Source: Amycolatopsis vancoresmycina (GTDB lineage: Bacteria > Actinomycetota > Actinomycetes > Mycobacteriales > Pseudonocardiaceae). From it: 64,000 bases of DNA. A program made the position numbers and the translations under genes. The notes beneath the pieces are model-generated. The model saw only the letters and a list, made by a program, of their open reading frames with translations, was not told the origin of the DNA and ran no database searches. The stretch lies in the NCBI RefSeq assembly GCF_000716785.1, contig NZ_JNYY01000001.1, positions 1,054,001 to 1,118,000 on the forward strand. Direction: 5' to 3'. Positions 15,438 through 24,417 of the stretch are shown here, piece after piece (the first letter of the stretch is position 1; every line of letters begins with the position of its first letter).

Positions 15438-17540
15438 TCAGCACGCCGGCAAGCCATCCGGCAGCTCGGGGAACGCCGGGCCGGAAACCAGGTCCGCGCC
15501 CCGCTCCTGCCACCACTCCGCCTGCGCCGGGGTCTCGACGCCGTCGGCCGACACCGACGCCCCGGCCGCGTGGGCCGCATCGACCAGCGCCGACAGCGTG
15601 CCCGTCACCAGCGGGTGCTCCCGGCGCGCCACCAGGTTCGGCGCGAGCCGGACCCCGCGGACCGGGAACTCCGCGAGGCAGGTCGCGTCGCCGAAGCCGT
15701 GGAGCTCCACCGGGACACCGATTTCGGCGAGCACCCGGATGTTGTCCGCCGCGTCACCGGTGTCCGCCGTGAGCACCGCGGCCGGGAAACCGGGGCGCAG
15801 GCGGTCCGGCGGCAGGCCGGTGTCGTCCAGGACGCGGCGGATTTCGCCGACCAGCTCGGGGTCGGCGGCCTGCGGCGCGGTCAGCTCGACGACGAGCGGC
15901 ACGCCGAGCCCGGACGCCGCCAGCCGCTCGGCCGCCGTGCGCAGCAGCCAGGTGCCCAGCGGCAGGGCGAGCCCGGTCGCCGCCGCCAGCCGGACGCACG
16001 TTTCGTGCGCCAGCACGCCTTCGCCGGGGTGGTTCCAGCGCAGCCGGGCTTCGACGCTCTCGACCGAGCCGTCTTCCGGGCGCACCAGCGCGCGGTAGCC
16101 GACTTCGACTTCGCCGTTCTCCCACGCGCCCGCCATCGCCGCGGCCAGGCCGAAGCCGTGCCGGTCGCGCCGGTCCAGCTCGCGGTCGAACAGGCCCCAC
16201 TGGTTGCCCGTCCGGCGCACGCGCCGCAGCGTCAGGTCCGACGCGCGGAGCAGCTCCGCGGGCGTGACGTCCCGTGGCGGCCGGTGGACGACGCCGATGG
16301 CGGCCGACACCGCGACCCCGTGCTGCCCGTCGACGTACTCGGGCTCGGCGAACTCGCGGGTGATCCGGCGGACCAGCGTCGCCACGTCCGGGGTGTCCGC
16401 GGTGTTCTGCACCAGGACCCCGAACTCGTCGCCGCCGAGGCGGGCGACCAGCGCCTTCTCCGGCTCGAAGACCGTCTTCAGCTTGGCGGCGGCCCCGCGC
16501 AGCACCCGGTCCCCGAGCTCCTGGCCGAGCCCGCCGTTGATCTGCGAGAAGCCGTCGAGGTCGAGGTGGAAGAGCGTGGCGCCGTGGGCCGGGTCCGCGT
16601 CGCGCAGCAGGGTTTCCAGGCGGGTGCTGAAGAACTGCCGGTTCGGCAGCCCGGTCAGCACGTCGTGCAGCGCCTGGTGGCTCAGCCGCCGCTGCAGCAG
16701 CGACACCTCGGTGTCGTCGTCGACGATGGTGAGCACCTGCCGGGGCGTGCCCACCGCGTCCCGGATCACCGACGCGGCGAAGGTGGCCCACATCGGCTCG
16801 CCGTCCTTGCCGACCAGGCGCCGCCCGGTGCGCAGCCGGTGCAGCCGGCCCGCCACCAGGTCGCGGTAGCCGTCCCGCAGCTGCTCGACGTCCTCGGGGT
16901 GGACGAGGTCGAACAGGGTCAGCGCGGCGATCTCGGCCGGCGTGCGGTTGAGCGTCTTGGCCAGCGCCGCGTTGGCCCGCAACACCCGGCCGTCCGGCTC
17001 GGTGAGCGCGACGCCGCTGGCCGAGCCGGCGAACACCTCCTCGAACTGCGCGCGGGTGATGACCTGTTTCTGCCGCGTCTCCTGCTCGACCTTCAGCAGG
17101 GCGCGGCTCAGGCCCTCCTGCCGCTTCTGGATGTCCTCGCGCAGCATCTCGCCGTAGCCGGAGCTGAGCGCGCCGAGCACCAGCACGACCCGCTCGGCGA
17201 GGCCGTCGACCCCGCGCAGCTCCGGCTCGCGCAGCAGCGCCTTGGCCAGCACCTCCAGGCTGCGCCGCAGGCTGTCCGCGCCGACGCACCGCAGCTCGAC
17301 CAGCCGGCCGCCCGCGGCGGCGGCCGCCTCGACGTCCGGCGGATCGCTCACGACCGCCTCGAAGAGCCGGCCGGACAGGGCCGCCAGCTCACGCTCGATC
17401 TCCTCGGGGGTGTGCGGCAGGTAGGCCGTGGTGCTGATCAGGTAACCCCACTTGCGCGCGAGCGTGCCGAGCCGGCGCGCCGCGCGTTCGGCGGACGGTT
17501 TCTTCCGTGGATCGTCACCGCGGGGATGAGGAGCAGTCAC
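15438..17540 (-). CDS. PAS-GGDEF protein with degenerate EAL domain (c-di-GMP signalling)
   Basis: 700 residues, no transmembrane segment. A helical N-terminal sensor (about 25-155) is followed by a PAS domain (165-285), a GGDEF domain with intact GGDEF at 369-373 and metal Asp in HLDLDG, and an EAL-like domain (455-695). The EAL motif reads EAR, the Asn, Glu and DDFG-type metal residues are missing (for example ELHGFGDATCL), and no RxxD inhibition site precedes GGDEF. It should make c-di-GMP and not break it down. The start is a GTG at 17540 without a clear ribosome site; later starts are possible. It converges on the nitroreductase with a 1-nt gap. Confidence 0.85.
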   Translation of the reverse strand: MTAPHPRGDDPRKKPSAERAARRLGTLARKWGYLISTTAYLPHTPEEIERELAALSGRLFEAVVSDPPDVEAAAAAGGRLVELRCVGADSLRRSLEVLAKALLREPELRGVDGLAERVVLVLGALSSGYGEMLREDIQKRQEGLSRALLKVEQETRQKQVITRAQFEEVFAGSASGVALTEPDGRVLRANAALAKTLNRTPAEIAALTLFDLVHPEDVEQLRDGYRDLVAGRLHRLRTGRRLVGKDGEPMWATFAASVIRDAVGTPRQVLTIVDDDTEVSLLQRRLSHQALHDVLTGLPNRQFFSTRLETLLRDADPAHGATLFHLDLDGFSQINGGLGQELGDRVLRGAAAKLKTVFEPEKALVARLGGDEFGVLVQNTADTPDVATLVRRITREFAEPEYVDGQHGVAVSAAIGVVHRPPRDVTPAELLRASDLTLRRVRRTGNQWGLFDRELDRRDRHGFGLAAAMAGAWENGEVEVGYRALVRPEDGSVESVEARLRWNHPGEGVLAHETCVRLAAATGLALPLGTWLLRTAAERLAASGLGVPLVVELTAPQAADPELVGEIRRVLDDTGLPPDRLRPGFPAAVLTADTGDAADNIRVLAEIGVPVELHGFGDATCLAEFPVRGVRLAPNLVARREHPLVTGTLSALVDAAHAAGASVSADGVETPAQAEWWQERGADLVSGPAFPELPDGLPAC

Positions 17541-17633
17541 CTCAGGCCGTCCAAGAGTTCCAGGAGTTCAAGGCACCCACCGGGTCGGGTCGACCGATTC
17601 ATCTTGGCCCGGGATTGCGCGGAACGCACGGGT

Positions 17634-18731
17634 TCAGTTTCGTCCGATCGAGTGATAACCCTGCGGAGCGATCCCCAGGCGGTCCTGCAGCCACGAACGG
17701 GTGGCACTGCGGTATTCGCCGGCGTTTTCGTGCAACGCCACGGAATGCCCCGCCCCGGGCAGCACGTACACCGACAGCTTCGACGGATCGGCGTAGTAGG
17801 GCGCTTCCTGCGCCCGCAGCACGCCGGCGTCCGAACAGTCACGCAACGCCAGAACTCCGCAAAAAAGGACGTCCTTTTCCCCGACCACCTGGAAAACCGG
17901 TACGGTGATTCCCCACGTCGACGGCAGTACGATGCCGAACAACGCGACCGAGCCCATCCCCGGCACCGAAACCTGGTCCTTGGTCGCCTCGTCGGCGGCG
18001 ATCACGGCGGGGTCCGCGTCGCCCGCGGCGTAGAACAACCCGGCCCGCGCACCCGGCCTCGTCGTGAAGTACAGCGGGTCGCTGCCCAGCGTCGCCAGCT
18101 GGCTGTCGAGCATCGCCGGCTGCAGGCCGAGCGCCGCGCCGAGGGCCAGCACGGGCAGCGCGGGCAGGTGCGTGATGCCGGTGAGGACGACGCCGTCGAC
18201 GTCGTGGTAGGTCGACGCCTCCACCGCGACGATCCCCGACCCGACCGAGTGGCCGACGATGACCACCTTCGCGAACGGCGCCCCGCCGGCCCGGCCGGCG
18301 CGCAGGTGGCCGATCACCTCGTGCATCGACTCCGCCTCGGCCCAGACCGACAGCGGCAGGCTCAGCGGCCGGCTGCTGCGCCCGGCGCCGAGCTGGTCGG
18401 CGGCGAACGTCGCGTAGCCGTGCGCGGCCATGTCGCGCTGGTAGGAGTACTGCTCCGGCTCGTACGGCAGGTCCCAGTACGCGCTGTTGTACGTCCCGCC
18501 GTGCACGAGCAGCTGGACGGTGTCCGGCACCGCACCCGCGGGCAGGCACAGCCGGCCGTGCACGGTCGCCGGGGCGCCGGGCACGAGGGGTGGCAGGCCC
18601 GGCCCGGAAACCGGCAGGTCCGTGTCGGTGCAGGAGATCGCCGCGGCCTCGGCGGGGACCGCCGCGGTCAGCGAGGCGAGCAGGACACCGCAGGCGAACA
18701 ACGCCGACGTCAGCTTGAGCGGCCGTCTCAC
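17634..18731 (-). CDS. Secreted alpha/beta hydrolase
   Basis: 365 residues with a signal peptide (about 1-30, ending AVPAEAAA). Oxyanion region LLVHGGTYNS, nucleophile elbow GHSVG and a C-terminal GAGHSV with the catalytic His mark a lipase or esterase-like alpha/beta hydrolase. DQLGAGRSSRP is the strand-turn before the elbow. Cysteine pairs near the N-terminus and at FCGVLALRDC suggest disulfides. The substrate is unknown. The ATG at 18731 is the natural start because the signal peptide begins there. Confidence 0.8.
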   Translation of the reverse strand: MRRPLKLTSALFACGVLLASLTAAVPAEAAAISCTDTDLPVSGPGLPPLVPGAPATVHGRLCLPAGAVPDTVQLLVHGGTYNSAYWDLPYEPEQYSYQRDMAAHGYATFAADQLGAGRSSRPLSLPLSVWAEAESMHEVIGHLRAGRAGGAPFAKVVIVGHSVGSGIVAVEASTYHDVDGVVLTGITHLPALPVLALGAALGLQPAMLDSQLATLGSDPLYFTTRPGARAGLFYAAGDADPAVIAADEATKDQVSVPGMGSVALFGIVLPSTWGITVPVFQVVGEKDVLFCGVLALRDCSDAGVLRAQEAPYYADPSKLSVYVLPGAGHSVALHENAGEYRSATRSWLQDRLGIAPQGYHSIGRN

Positions 18732-18809
18732 GCCGTAGTTCCCTTTCGTCGGGCACAGCTGGCTGTTCAGGACCCGAGAACACTACACCCGGTAGTGGAA
18801 CCGGTACCG

Positions 18810-20141
18810 TCAGGTCCGGCGGGGCACCACGGTCATCGGCAGCCGGTTCGGCTGCATCGTGGCCTTGATCTGCGCGTACACCTTCCGGCCCGGGACCGGG
18901 ACCAGCCGCCAGCGCGCCCCGATCGTCGCGGCGACGATGCCGATCTCCGTCGGCGCGAAGACGTGCCCCGGGCACAGCCGGGCGCCGGCGCCGAACGGGA
19001 TGTACGCACCCTTGGGCAGTTCCGCGGCGCGGCCGGGCGCCCAGCGGTCCGGGTCGAACCGGTCCGGATCGGGGAACCAGCGCGGATCGCGGTGCAGGGT
19101 GTGCTGGCTGACGGCGACCTCGCTGCCCGCCGGGATCGCCACCCCGCCGAGTTCGACGTCCTCCCGGGCGCGGCGCATGAGGATCAGCGGCGGGGTGCGG
19201 CGGACGATCTCGTTCACGATCTGGTGCGTGTACCCGAGATCCGGCAGGTCTTCGAAGCGCGCGGCCCGGCCGCCGAGGACCTCGTCGACCTCCGCGTGGA
19301 ACCGCCGTTCGACGTCAGGGTGCTGTCCGAGTTCGTGGAAGAACCAGGCCAGCGCGACCGCGGTGGTCTCGGCGCCGGTGGTGAGGATGGTGATGACCTC
19401 GTCGTGCACCTGGCGGTCGGACATGCCCTCGCCGGTCTCCTCGTCGCGGGCCAGCAGCAGCATCGAGAGCAGGTCGCCGTGGTCGGCGCCGGCTTCGCGG
19501 GCCTTGACGACGGTCTCGCCGATCACGTCGCGCAGGCGCGCGGCCGCGGCGTCGAACCGCCGGTTCGGCGGGATCGGCAGCTTCTCGACGAACGCCGGGG
19601 AGAACGCCCGGACCAGCACGTACCTGAGCATGACGGGGATCGAGCGCCGGATCTCCGCCAGTGCTTCGTCGCCGAGCGCGGTGGAGAACAGCGTCTGGCC
19701 GGCGATGGTCAGCACGAGGTCCTGCATCCGCTGGTCGAACTGGACGACCTCGCCCGGGCGCCAGGAGCTCGCGAGTTCGTCGGCCAGTTTCGTCATGGTG
19801 TGCTCGGCGTAGCCCGCGATCCGGGTGCGCCCGAAGGCCGGCATCACCAGGCGGCGCTGGCGGCGGTTGAGCTCGCCGTTCGAGGTGGCCAGGCCGTCGC
19901 CGAAGAGCGGGCGCATCTTGTCGAAGACCAGGCCCTTGTCGAACTTGTCGCCGTCGGTGGCCAGCACCTGCCAGGCCAGCTCCGGGGTGGTGACCACGTG
20001 CACCGGCAGCGGGCCGAGGTGGATTTTGACGACTTCTCCGTGCGCGGACAGGGAAGTGAAGAACTTCAGCGGGTCACGCAGCAGGGGCACGGTGTGCCCG
20101 AGCAGGGGCAGCCGGCCGGGAACGGGACGCGGGTTCGCCAT
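18810..20141 (-). CDS. Cytochrome P450
   Basis: 443 residues. The heme loop FGAGARLCPGH has the cysteine ligand C390, the ExxR motif is EIVR (311-314), and the I-helix reads TTGAETT, with Glu in place of the usual Asp before the Thr pair. The N-terminus (PRPVPGRLPLLGHTVPLL) is soluble, so it should work with ferredoxin partners, none of which is adjacent. It resembles CYPs that hydroxylate terpenes or fatty acids, but the substrate is not deducible. The ATG at 20141 follows GAGGAGG with 7 nt spacing. Confidence 0.88.
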   Translation of the reverse strand: MANPRPVPGRLPLLGHTVPLLRDPLKFFTSLSAHGEVVKIHLGPLPVHVVTTPELAWQVLATDGDKFDKGLVFDKMRPLFGDGLATSNGELNRRQRRLVMPAFGRTRIAGYAEHTMTKLADELASSWRPGEVVQFDQRMQDLVLTIAGQTLFSTALGDEALAEIRRSIPVMLRYVLVRAFSPAFVEKLPIPPNRRFDAAAARLRDVIGETVVKAREAGADHGDLLSMLLLARDEETGEGMSDRQVHDEVITILTTGAETTAVALAWFFHELGQHPDVERRFHAEVDEVLGGRAARFEDLPDLGYTHQIVNEIVRRTPPLILMRRAREDVELGGVAIPAGSEVAVSQHTLHRDPRWFPDPDRFDPDRWAPGRAAELPKGAYIPFGAGARLCPGHVFAPTEIGIVAATIGARWRLVPVPGRKVYAQIKATMQPNRLPMTVVPRRT

Positions 20142-20264
20142 GGCCTCGCCTCCTCGTGACCGGGCCACCCTAGCCGGGCACCGCCGCCCCGGAGCGCGAG
20201 TCCACACGAACGGATGAGGGGGCTAAGCTTCGCCACTCCAGAGTCCGCGAGGGTGGGAGGTCCC

Positions 20265-21086
20265 GTGACCGGGGAGCTGAGCTGGGTACCGCCGGAGATC
20301 GACACCACGGTGCCGAACCCGGCGCGGGTGTACGACTTCTGGCTCGACGGCGACCACAACTTCGCCGCCGACCGCGCGCTCGGCGAGCAGATCCTCCGGA
20401 TCATGCCGGGCATCCGCGACGCGGCCCGGCTCAACCGCGCCTTCCTGCGCCGCGCCGCGCGGTACATGGTGAACGCCGGGATCCGGCAGTTCCTCGACGT
20501 CGGCTCCGGCATCCCGACCGTCGGCAACCTGCACGAGATCGTCCAGCAGGCCGACCCGTCGTGCCGGGTGGTCTACGTCGACCGCGAGCCGGTCGCGGTC
20601 GCCCACAGCGAGCTGCTGCTGCAGGGCAACGACAACTGCGCGGTGCTGCAGGCCGACCTGCGCGACGTCAACGACATCTTCGACGCCGAGCCGGCGCGCC
20701 GGCTGCTCGACCCCGACCAGCCGACCGGCGTGTTCATGTTGCTGCTGCTGCACTTCGTGCCCGACTCGTGGGACCCGGCCGGCATCCTGGCCCGCTACCG
20801 CGACCGGCTCGCACCGGGCAGCTTCCTGGCGGTCACGCACGTGGCGGCCGACTCCGGCTCGGCGGGCCTCGACGAGGCGATCGAGGTCTACACGAACCGG
20901 CAGAACCAGCAGAACCGGCCGTTCCCGCGCACGCACGACCAGGTGCTCCGGTTCTTCGAGGGCTTCGACCTGGTCGAGCCGGGCCTGGTCGGCTGCGCGA
21001 TGTGGAACCCGGAGGGGGCCGGCGACATGTCCGACACCCCGTCGGTCAACTCCCTCCCCTACGCCGGCGTGGGCCGCAAGCCGTGA
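20265..21086 (+). CDS. S-adenosyl methyltransferase of the DUF574/Methyltransf_19 type
   Basis: 273 residues. The start is the GTG at 20265 after GGGAGG with 4 nt spacing. PNPARVYDFWLDGDHNFAADR at the N-terminus and FLDVGSGIPTVGNLHEI (SAM-binding loop) followed by VVYVDREPVAV are the signature of this family, which is expanded in actinomycetes. The acceptor is unknown. It is divergent from the P450 gene; a TAAGCT at 20224-20229 could be its -10. It ends 5 nt before a palindromic repeat element. Confidence 0.85.
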   Translation: MTGELSWVPPEIDTTVPNPARVYDFWLDGDHNFAADRALGEQILRIMPGIRDAARLNRAFLRRAARYMVNAGIRQFLDVGSGIPTVGNLHEIVQQADPSCRVVYVDREPVAVAHSELLLQGNDNCAVLQADLRDVNDIFDAEPARRLLDPDQPTGVFMLLLLHFVPDSWDPAGILARYRDRLAPGSFLAVTHVAADSGSAGLDEAIEVYTNRQNQQNRPFPRTHDQVLRFFEGFDLVEPGLVGCAMWNPEGAGDMSDTPSVNSLPYAGVGRKP

Positions 21087-21091
21087 CCCCG

Positions 21092-21141
21092 CGGTCGTGA
21101 GTGGTAAGGCGAGTTAGAACACGCCTTACCACTCACGACCG
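21092..21141. repeat. Palindromic intergenic repeat, copy 1 (bidirectional terminator)
   Basis: Arms of 20 bp (21092-21111 and 21122-21141; core GTCGTGAGTGGTAAGGCG) with a 10-nt loop AGTTAGAACA. It fills the gap between two convergent genes. Copies 2 and 3 at 34096-34139 and 60567-60612 are near-identical, including the loop sequence AGTTAGAAC. A strong hairpin between convergent genes suggests transcription termination from both sides. Confidence 0.85.
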
Positions 21142-24069
21142 TCACCGCAGGGAGAACGTTGCCAGGTTCGCCGGGCCGTCGAACGTCAGGTAGACGTCGT
21201 GGCGGCCGGACACCTTGGCCAGCGCCGCCGTCACCGTCGTGTAGGCGTAGTGGTCGCCGGTGGCGGGCACCGGAGCCGTGCCCAGTACGCGGCCGGTCGG
21301 CGAGTCCAGGCGGACCGTGACGTGCGATGCCGCCGGCGCGGACACCGAAGCCGAGAACCGCGCCGGGCCGGTCAACGCCGCATTGCGGTACGCCACCCAG
21401 CTCCCGGCCACGGCCGCGACCGACGTACCCGACACCTTCGCCGTGTCCGTCAGCGTCGTCCCGGAGTAGTCGTCGAAGTTCTGGGCCTGCGTCGGACGGC
21501 TCAGGTCGCGCGGCAGGGGCTGTTCCCCCGGCACGAAGACCGGCTGCGGTGCCGAAAGCTCTCCCGCGTTGCGGCCCACCGAGAACTCGTACACCCCCGC
21601 CGCCACCACGGACCGGTCCCGGGAGACGTCCCAGGACGCCAGGTCCGCCACGGGCACCTCGAACCGCAGCGTGCGGGTCTGGTTCGGGGCCAGGGTCACC
21701 TTCGAGAAGTCCCGCAGCCGCTGCACGCCGGAGTTCTTCGAGTAGAGCTGGACGACGTCGGTGCCGGCACGGGCCCCGGTGTTCGTCACGTCCACACTGA
21801 CCCGGACCTTGTCGCCGGCCCGCACGGCACGCACGCCGTCGTACCGGAAGCTGGTGTAGCTCAGCCCGTACCCGAACGGGAACAGCGGCTTCCCGCGGTA
21901 GTACTGGTAGGTCATCCCGGTCTTGGCGATGTCGTAGTCGTGGATGTCCGGCAGCCCGGCGTCGGCGGCGTACCAGGTCTGGGTGAGCCGCCCGCTCGGG
22001 TCCCGGTCGCCGAAGAGCACGTCGGCGACCGCGTGCCCGGTCTCCTGGCCCGCGTGGCTGGTCCACAGGATGCCGGGCACGGACAGGGTGTCCCAGCCGG
22101 TCGTCGGGTAGCTGTTCTCCACCACGACGACGGTGTGCGGGTTCGCCTTCTGCACCGCCTCGATCAGCGCGCGCTGCGCCGGGGCGAGTTCGGTGCTCGT
22201 GCGGTCGTTCGCCTCGCGGCCGTTGATGAACGGCATGCTGCCGACCACGACGACGGCGGTGTCCGCGTCCTTCGCGGCGGCGACCGCGCTGCCGACGCCG
22301 CTGGTCAGCACGTCACGGCCGAACCTGGTCGCGTGGGCGGCGTCCGGGGAGGAGATCGTCAGGACGCCGTCCGCGCCGACGACGGCGAACTTGTTCGGGC
22401 CGAACCACGGCTCGGTCACCTCGTTGCCCGCGTATTCGAGCACGTAGCTGCCGTCGGGCTGGGCGTCGAGCTTGAGCTGCTGCTGCACGAACCAGCCGGC
22501 CGGCTGGTCGACGTCGTTCACCAGCGCGCCGCCGGAGTAGCTGAGGAACTTGCCGTTGGCGGCCGCGCGCAGGGTGTTCTTGCCCGCACCCCAATCGTAG
22601 ACGTCGAAGGACTCCGCCGTTCCGGCGACGGTGCCACCGGCAGTGATCTTGCCGGTGACCGCCGGGGCCGTCAGGTACCGGCCGGTCGAGAGGTCCTTCA
22701 GCGCGATCCGGTCGACGCCTTCCGACGACGCGACCGTGCCCGCGGTGCCGAGCCGCTCCGCGATGCCCTGCACCGGGGTGACCTTGTACTGCATCGCGCC
22801 GCTGTACCAGTCTTCGTACAGCGTGTTCGACAGCGGGCCGACGACGGCGATCTTCTTGTTCCGCGCGGCGTTCAGCGGCAGCGCGCCGCCGTTGTTGCGC
22901 AGCAGCACCATCTGCTCGTCGGCGGTCGTGCGGGCCAGTGCCCGGTGTTCGGGCGAGCCGATGACGGCCGGGGTGATCTTCGCGTACGGGTTGCGGCCCG
23001 GCGGGTCGAACTCCCCGAGCCGGAACCGCAGCGAAAGCAGGTGACGGTCGGCGTTTTCGACGTCCGCCATGGTCAGGAAGCCCTTGGCGAGAGCTTCCTT
23101 GACCGCGGCGACGGTGATCGAGCCGTCGGTGTCGTTGTCGGTGAAGCTGTCGAGCCCGGCCTTGATCGCCGCCGCGTCCCCCTCGGCCTTGGTGGCGTAG
23201 TACTTCTCGGAGTTGACCAGGTTGGACGGCGCGCCCGCGTCGCTGACGACGGCGATGTCCCCGGGGGCCCATTTCCGCAGCGCCCCGTCGAGCTCCGGGC
23301 TCACGTGGTTGGGCCGCCCGTTGACCAGGTTGTAGGACGGCATGACAGCGTTGGCCGCGCCCGCCTGCAGCGGGATCTTGAACGCCTGCTCGTCGTAGTC
23401 GTGCAGGATCTTCGGCGGCACGGACGAGTTGCTCGTGTCGCGGTTGACTTCGTTGTTGTAGGCCAGGAAGTGCTTCAGGGTCGGGGCGGCCTGCAGGTAG
23501 CGCGGGTCGTCGCCCTGGATGCCGTGGCCGTACGCCACCGCGAACTTCCCGGTCAGGTAGGGGTCTTCGGAGTAGCCCTCTTCGTTGCGGCCCCACCGCG
23601 GGTCGCGCAGCAGGTTCACCACCGGGGCCCAGAGGTTGAGGCCCCACAGCGTCGGGTTGCGGACGTTGAAGCCGCGGGCCTCCTGCCCGACGGCCGCGCC
23701 CACCTGCTTGACCAGCTGCGGGTCCCAGGTGCTGGCCAGGCCGATGGCCTGCGGGAACACCGTGCCGTCGGCTTTGACGACGGCGCCCTTGTCGTCGTAG
23801 TCGGTCGACCAGGCCACGCCGTGCAGGGCTTCGGTGCCCGTCTTGAACACGCCGATGCCGAGCCGCGGGATGGCCGGCTCGTACTGGTGCAGCAGCGAGA
23901 TCTTCTCGTCCGCCGTCAGCCGGGACAGCAGGTCGTCGATCCGCGCGGCCAGCGGCAGCGACGGGTCGCGGAACGGCGGTGGCGGCGCCGCGAGCGCCGG
24001 CGAAGGGGCCAGCAGCAGGGTCGCGGCCACCGCCGGGACGAGGGCACGGCGGAACAGGGACTTGCGCAC
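21142..24069 (-). CDS. Secreted GH3 glycosidase with fascin-like insert and C-terminal CBM6-like domain
   Basis: 975 residues. Signal peptide 1-28, GH3 N-terminal domain with KHF (199-201) and nucleophile Asp in VVSDAGA (D277), then the GH3 C-terminal domain interrupted at about 455-590 by a beta-trefoil, fascin-like insert (DRIALKDLSTGRYLTAPA ... GKFLSYSGG). A fibronectin-III-like domain (about 760-840) and a carbohydrate-binding CBM6-like end (845-975) follow. Likely an extracellular beta-glucosidase or beta-xylosidase. It is divergent from the LacI/ABC/GH31 genes and has two LacI-type operators in its promoter region, so it probably feeds that transporter. Confidence 0.85.
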   Translation of the reverse strand: MRKSLFRRALVPAVAATLLLAPSPALAAPPPPFRDPSLPLAARIDDLLSRLTADEKISLLHQYEPAIPRLGIGVFKTGTEALHGVAWSTDYDDKGAVVKADGTVFPQAIGLASTWDPQLVKQVGAAVGQEARGFNVRNPTLWGLNLWAPVVNLLRDPRWGRNEEGYSEDPYLTGKFAVAYGHGIQGDDPRYLQAAPTLKHFLAYNNEVNRDTSNSSVPPKILHDYDEQAFKIPLQAGAANAVMPSYNLVNGRPNHVSPELDGALRKWAPGDIAVVSDAGAPSNLVNSEKYYATKAEGDAAAIKAGLDSFTDNDTDGSITVAAVKEALAKGFLTMADVENADRHLLSLRFRLGEFDPPGRNPYAKITPAVIGSPEHRALARTTADEQMVLLRNNGGALPLNAARNKKIAVVGPLSNTLYEDWYSGAMQYKVTPVQGIAERLGTAGTVASSEGVDRIALKDLSTGRYLTAPAVTGKITAGGTVAGTAESFDVYDWGAGKNTLRAAANGKFLSYSGGALVNDVDQPAGWFVQQQLKLDAQPDGSYVLEYAGNEVTEPWFGPNKFAVVGADGVLTISSPDAAHATRFGRDVLTSGVGSAVAAAKDADTAVVVVGSMPFINGREANDRTSTELAPAQRALIEAVQKANPHTVVVVENSYPTTGWDTLSVPGILWTSHAGQETGHAVADVLFGDRDPSGRLTQTWYAADAGLPDIHDYDIAKTGMTYQYYRGKPLFPFGYGLSYTSFRYDGVRAVRAGDKVRVSVDVTNTGARAGTDVVQLYSKNSGVQRLRDFSKVTLAPNQTRTLRFEVPVADLASWDVSRDRSVVAAGVYEFSVGRNAGELSAPQPVFVPGEQPLPRDLSRPTQAQNFDDYSGTTLTDTAKVSGTSVAAVAGSWVAYRNAALTGPARFSASVSAPAASHVTVRLDSPTGRVLGTAPVPATGDHYAYTTVTAALAKVSGRHDVYLTFDGPANLATFSLR

Positions 24070-24085
24070 GGACGGCCTCCGGAAT

Positions 24086-24103
24086 CGTCGAATCGTTTCG
24101 ACG
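24086..24103. promoter_or_regulatory. LacI-type inverted repeat in the GH3 leader
   Basis: CGTCGAATCGTTTCGACG: 7-bp perfect arms around TCGT, giving TCGAA-N-CG-N-TTCGA, the form of LacI-family operators. It lies 17 nt upstream of the GH3 start and is a candidate site for the LacI regulator encoded divergently. Related TTCGACG repeats occur near 24259-24274. Confidence 0.5.
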
Positions 24104-24146
24104 GCGCGGCGCGGAACATTCGCGTCGAAGGGTGGGAGCGTGACGA

Positions 24147-24175
24147 CTATTACAGCCGGGTGAGGATGTGGTCAA
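24147..24175 (-). promoter_or_regulatory. Promoter of the secreted GH3 gene
   Basis: On the minus strand TTGACC (24175-24170) and TAATAG (24152-24147) are 17 nt apart. The predicted start is near 24140, leaving a 70-nt leader. A TGGGAGCG half-site at 24133-24140 would cover the start point. Confidence 0.5.
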
Positions 24176-24182
24176 GGGTTCC

Positions 24183-24196
24183 TGGGAACGCTCCCA
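24183..24196. promoter_or_regulatory. CebR-type operator
   Basis: TGGGAACGCTCCCA matches the CebR/CelR box TGGGAGCGCTCCCA at 13 of 14 positions. It lies 7 nt upstream of the -35 of the GH3 promoter and 222 bp upstream of the LacI start. CebR represses cellobiose and cellotriose utilisation genes in Streptomyces, so the GH3 gene may belong to a cello-oligosaccharide regulon. The remaining 24197-24417 stretch holds the LacI leader with no other clear element. Confidence 0.65.
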
Positions 24197-24417
24197 GAGG
24201 CAGCGGCCGGACCCCGGCAATCCCGCGCTGAGCTGCGACAAGAACGGCTATCAGGCAGTTTCGACGAATTCGACGCACGGGCCCGTTGTCGAATCCGAAT
24301 CGAATACCGGCGAACGGCGAATGGCGCTTGTGTTTCCGCCCGGTGTCACCTACCTTCGTGCCATCGTCGATGCGCTTCGACACCGACGCACCCTCCCCCG
24401 TCCCCAGGAGGCCGCCC

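Noticed and set aside
15570..20159. A 1529-codon plus-strand open frame
   Set aside because: It spans three well-supported minus-strand genes (GGDEF, hydrolase, P450) and shows no recognisable domain.
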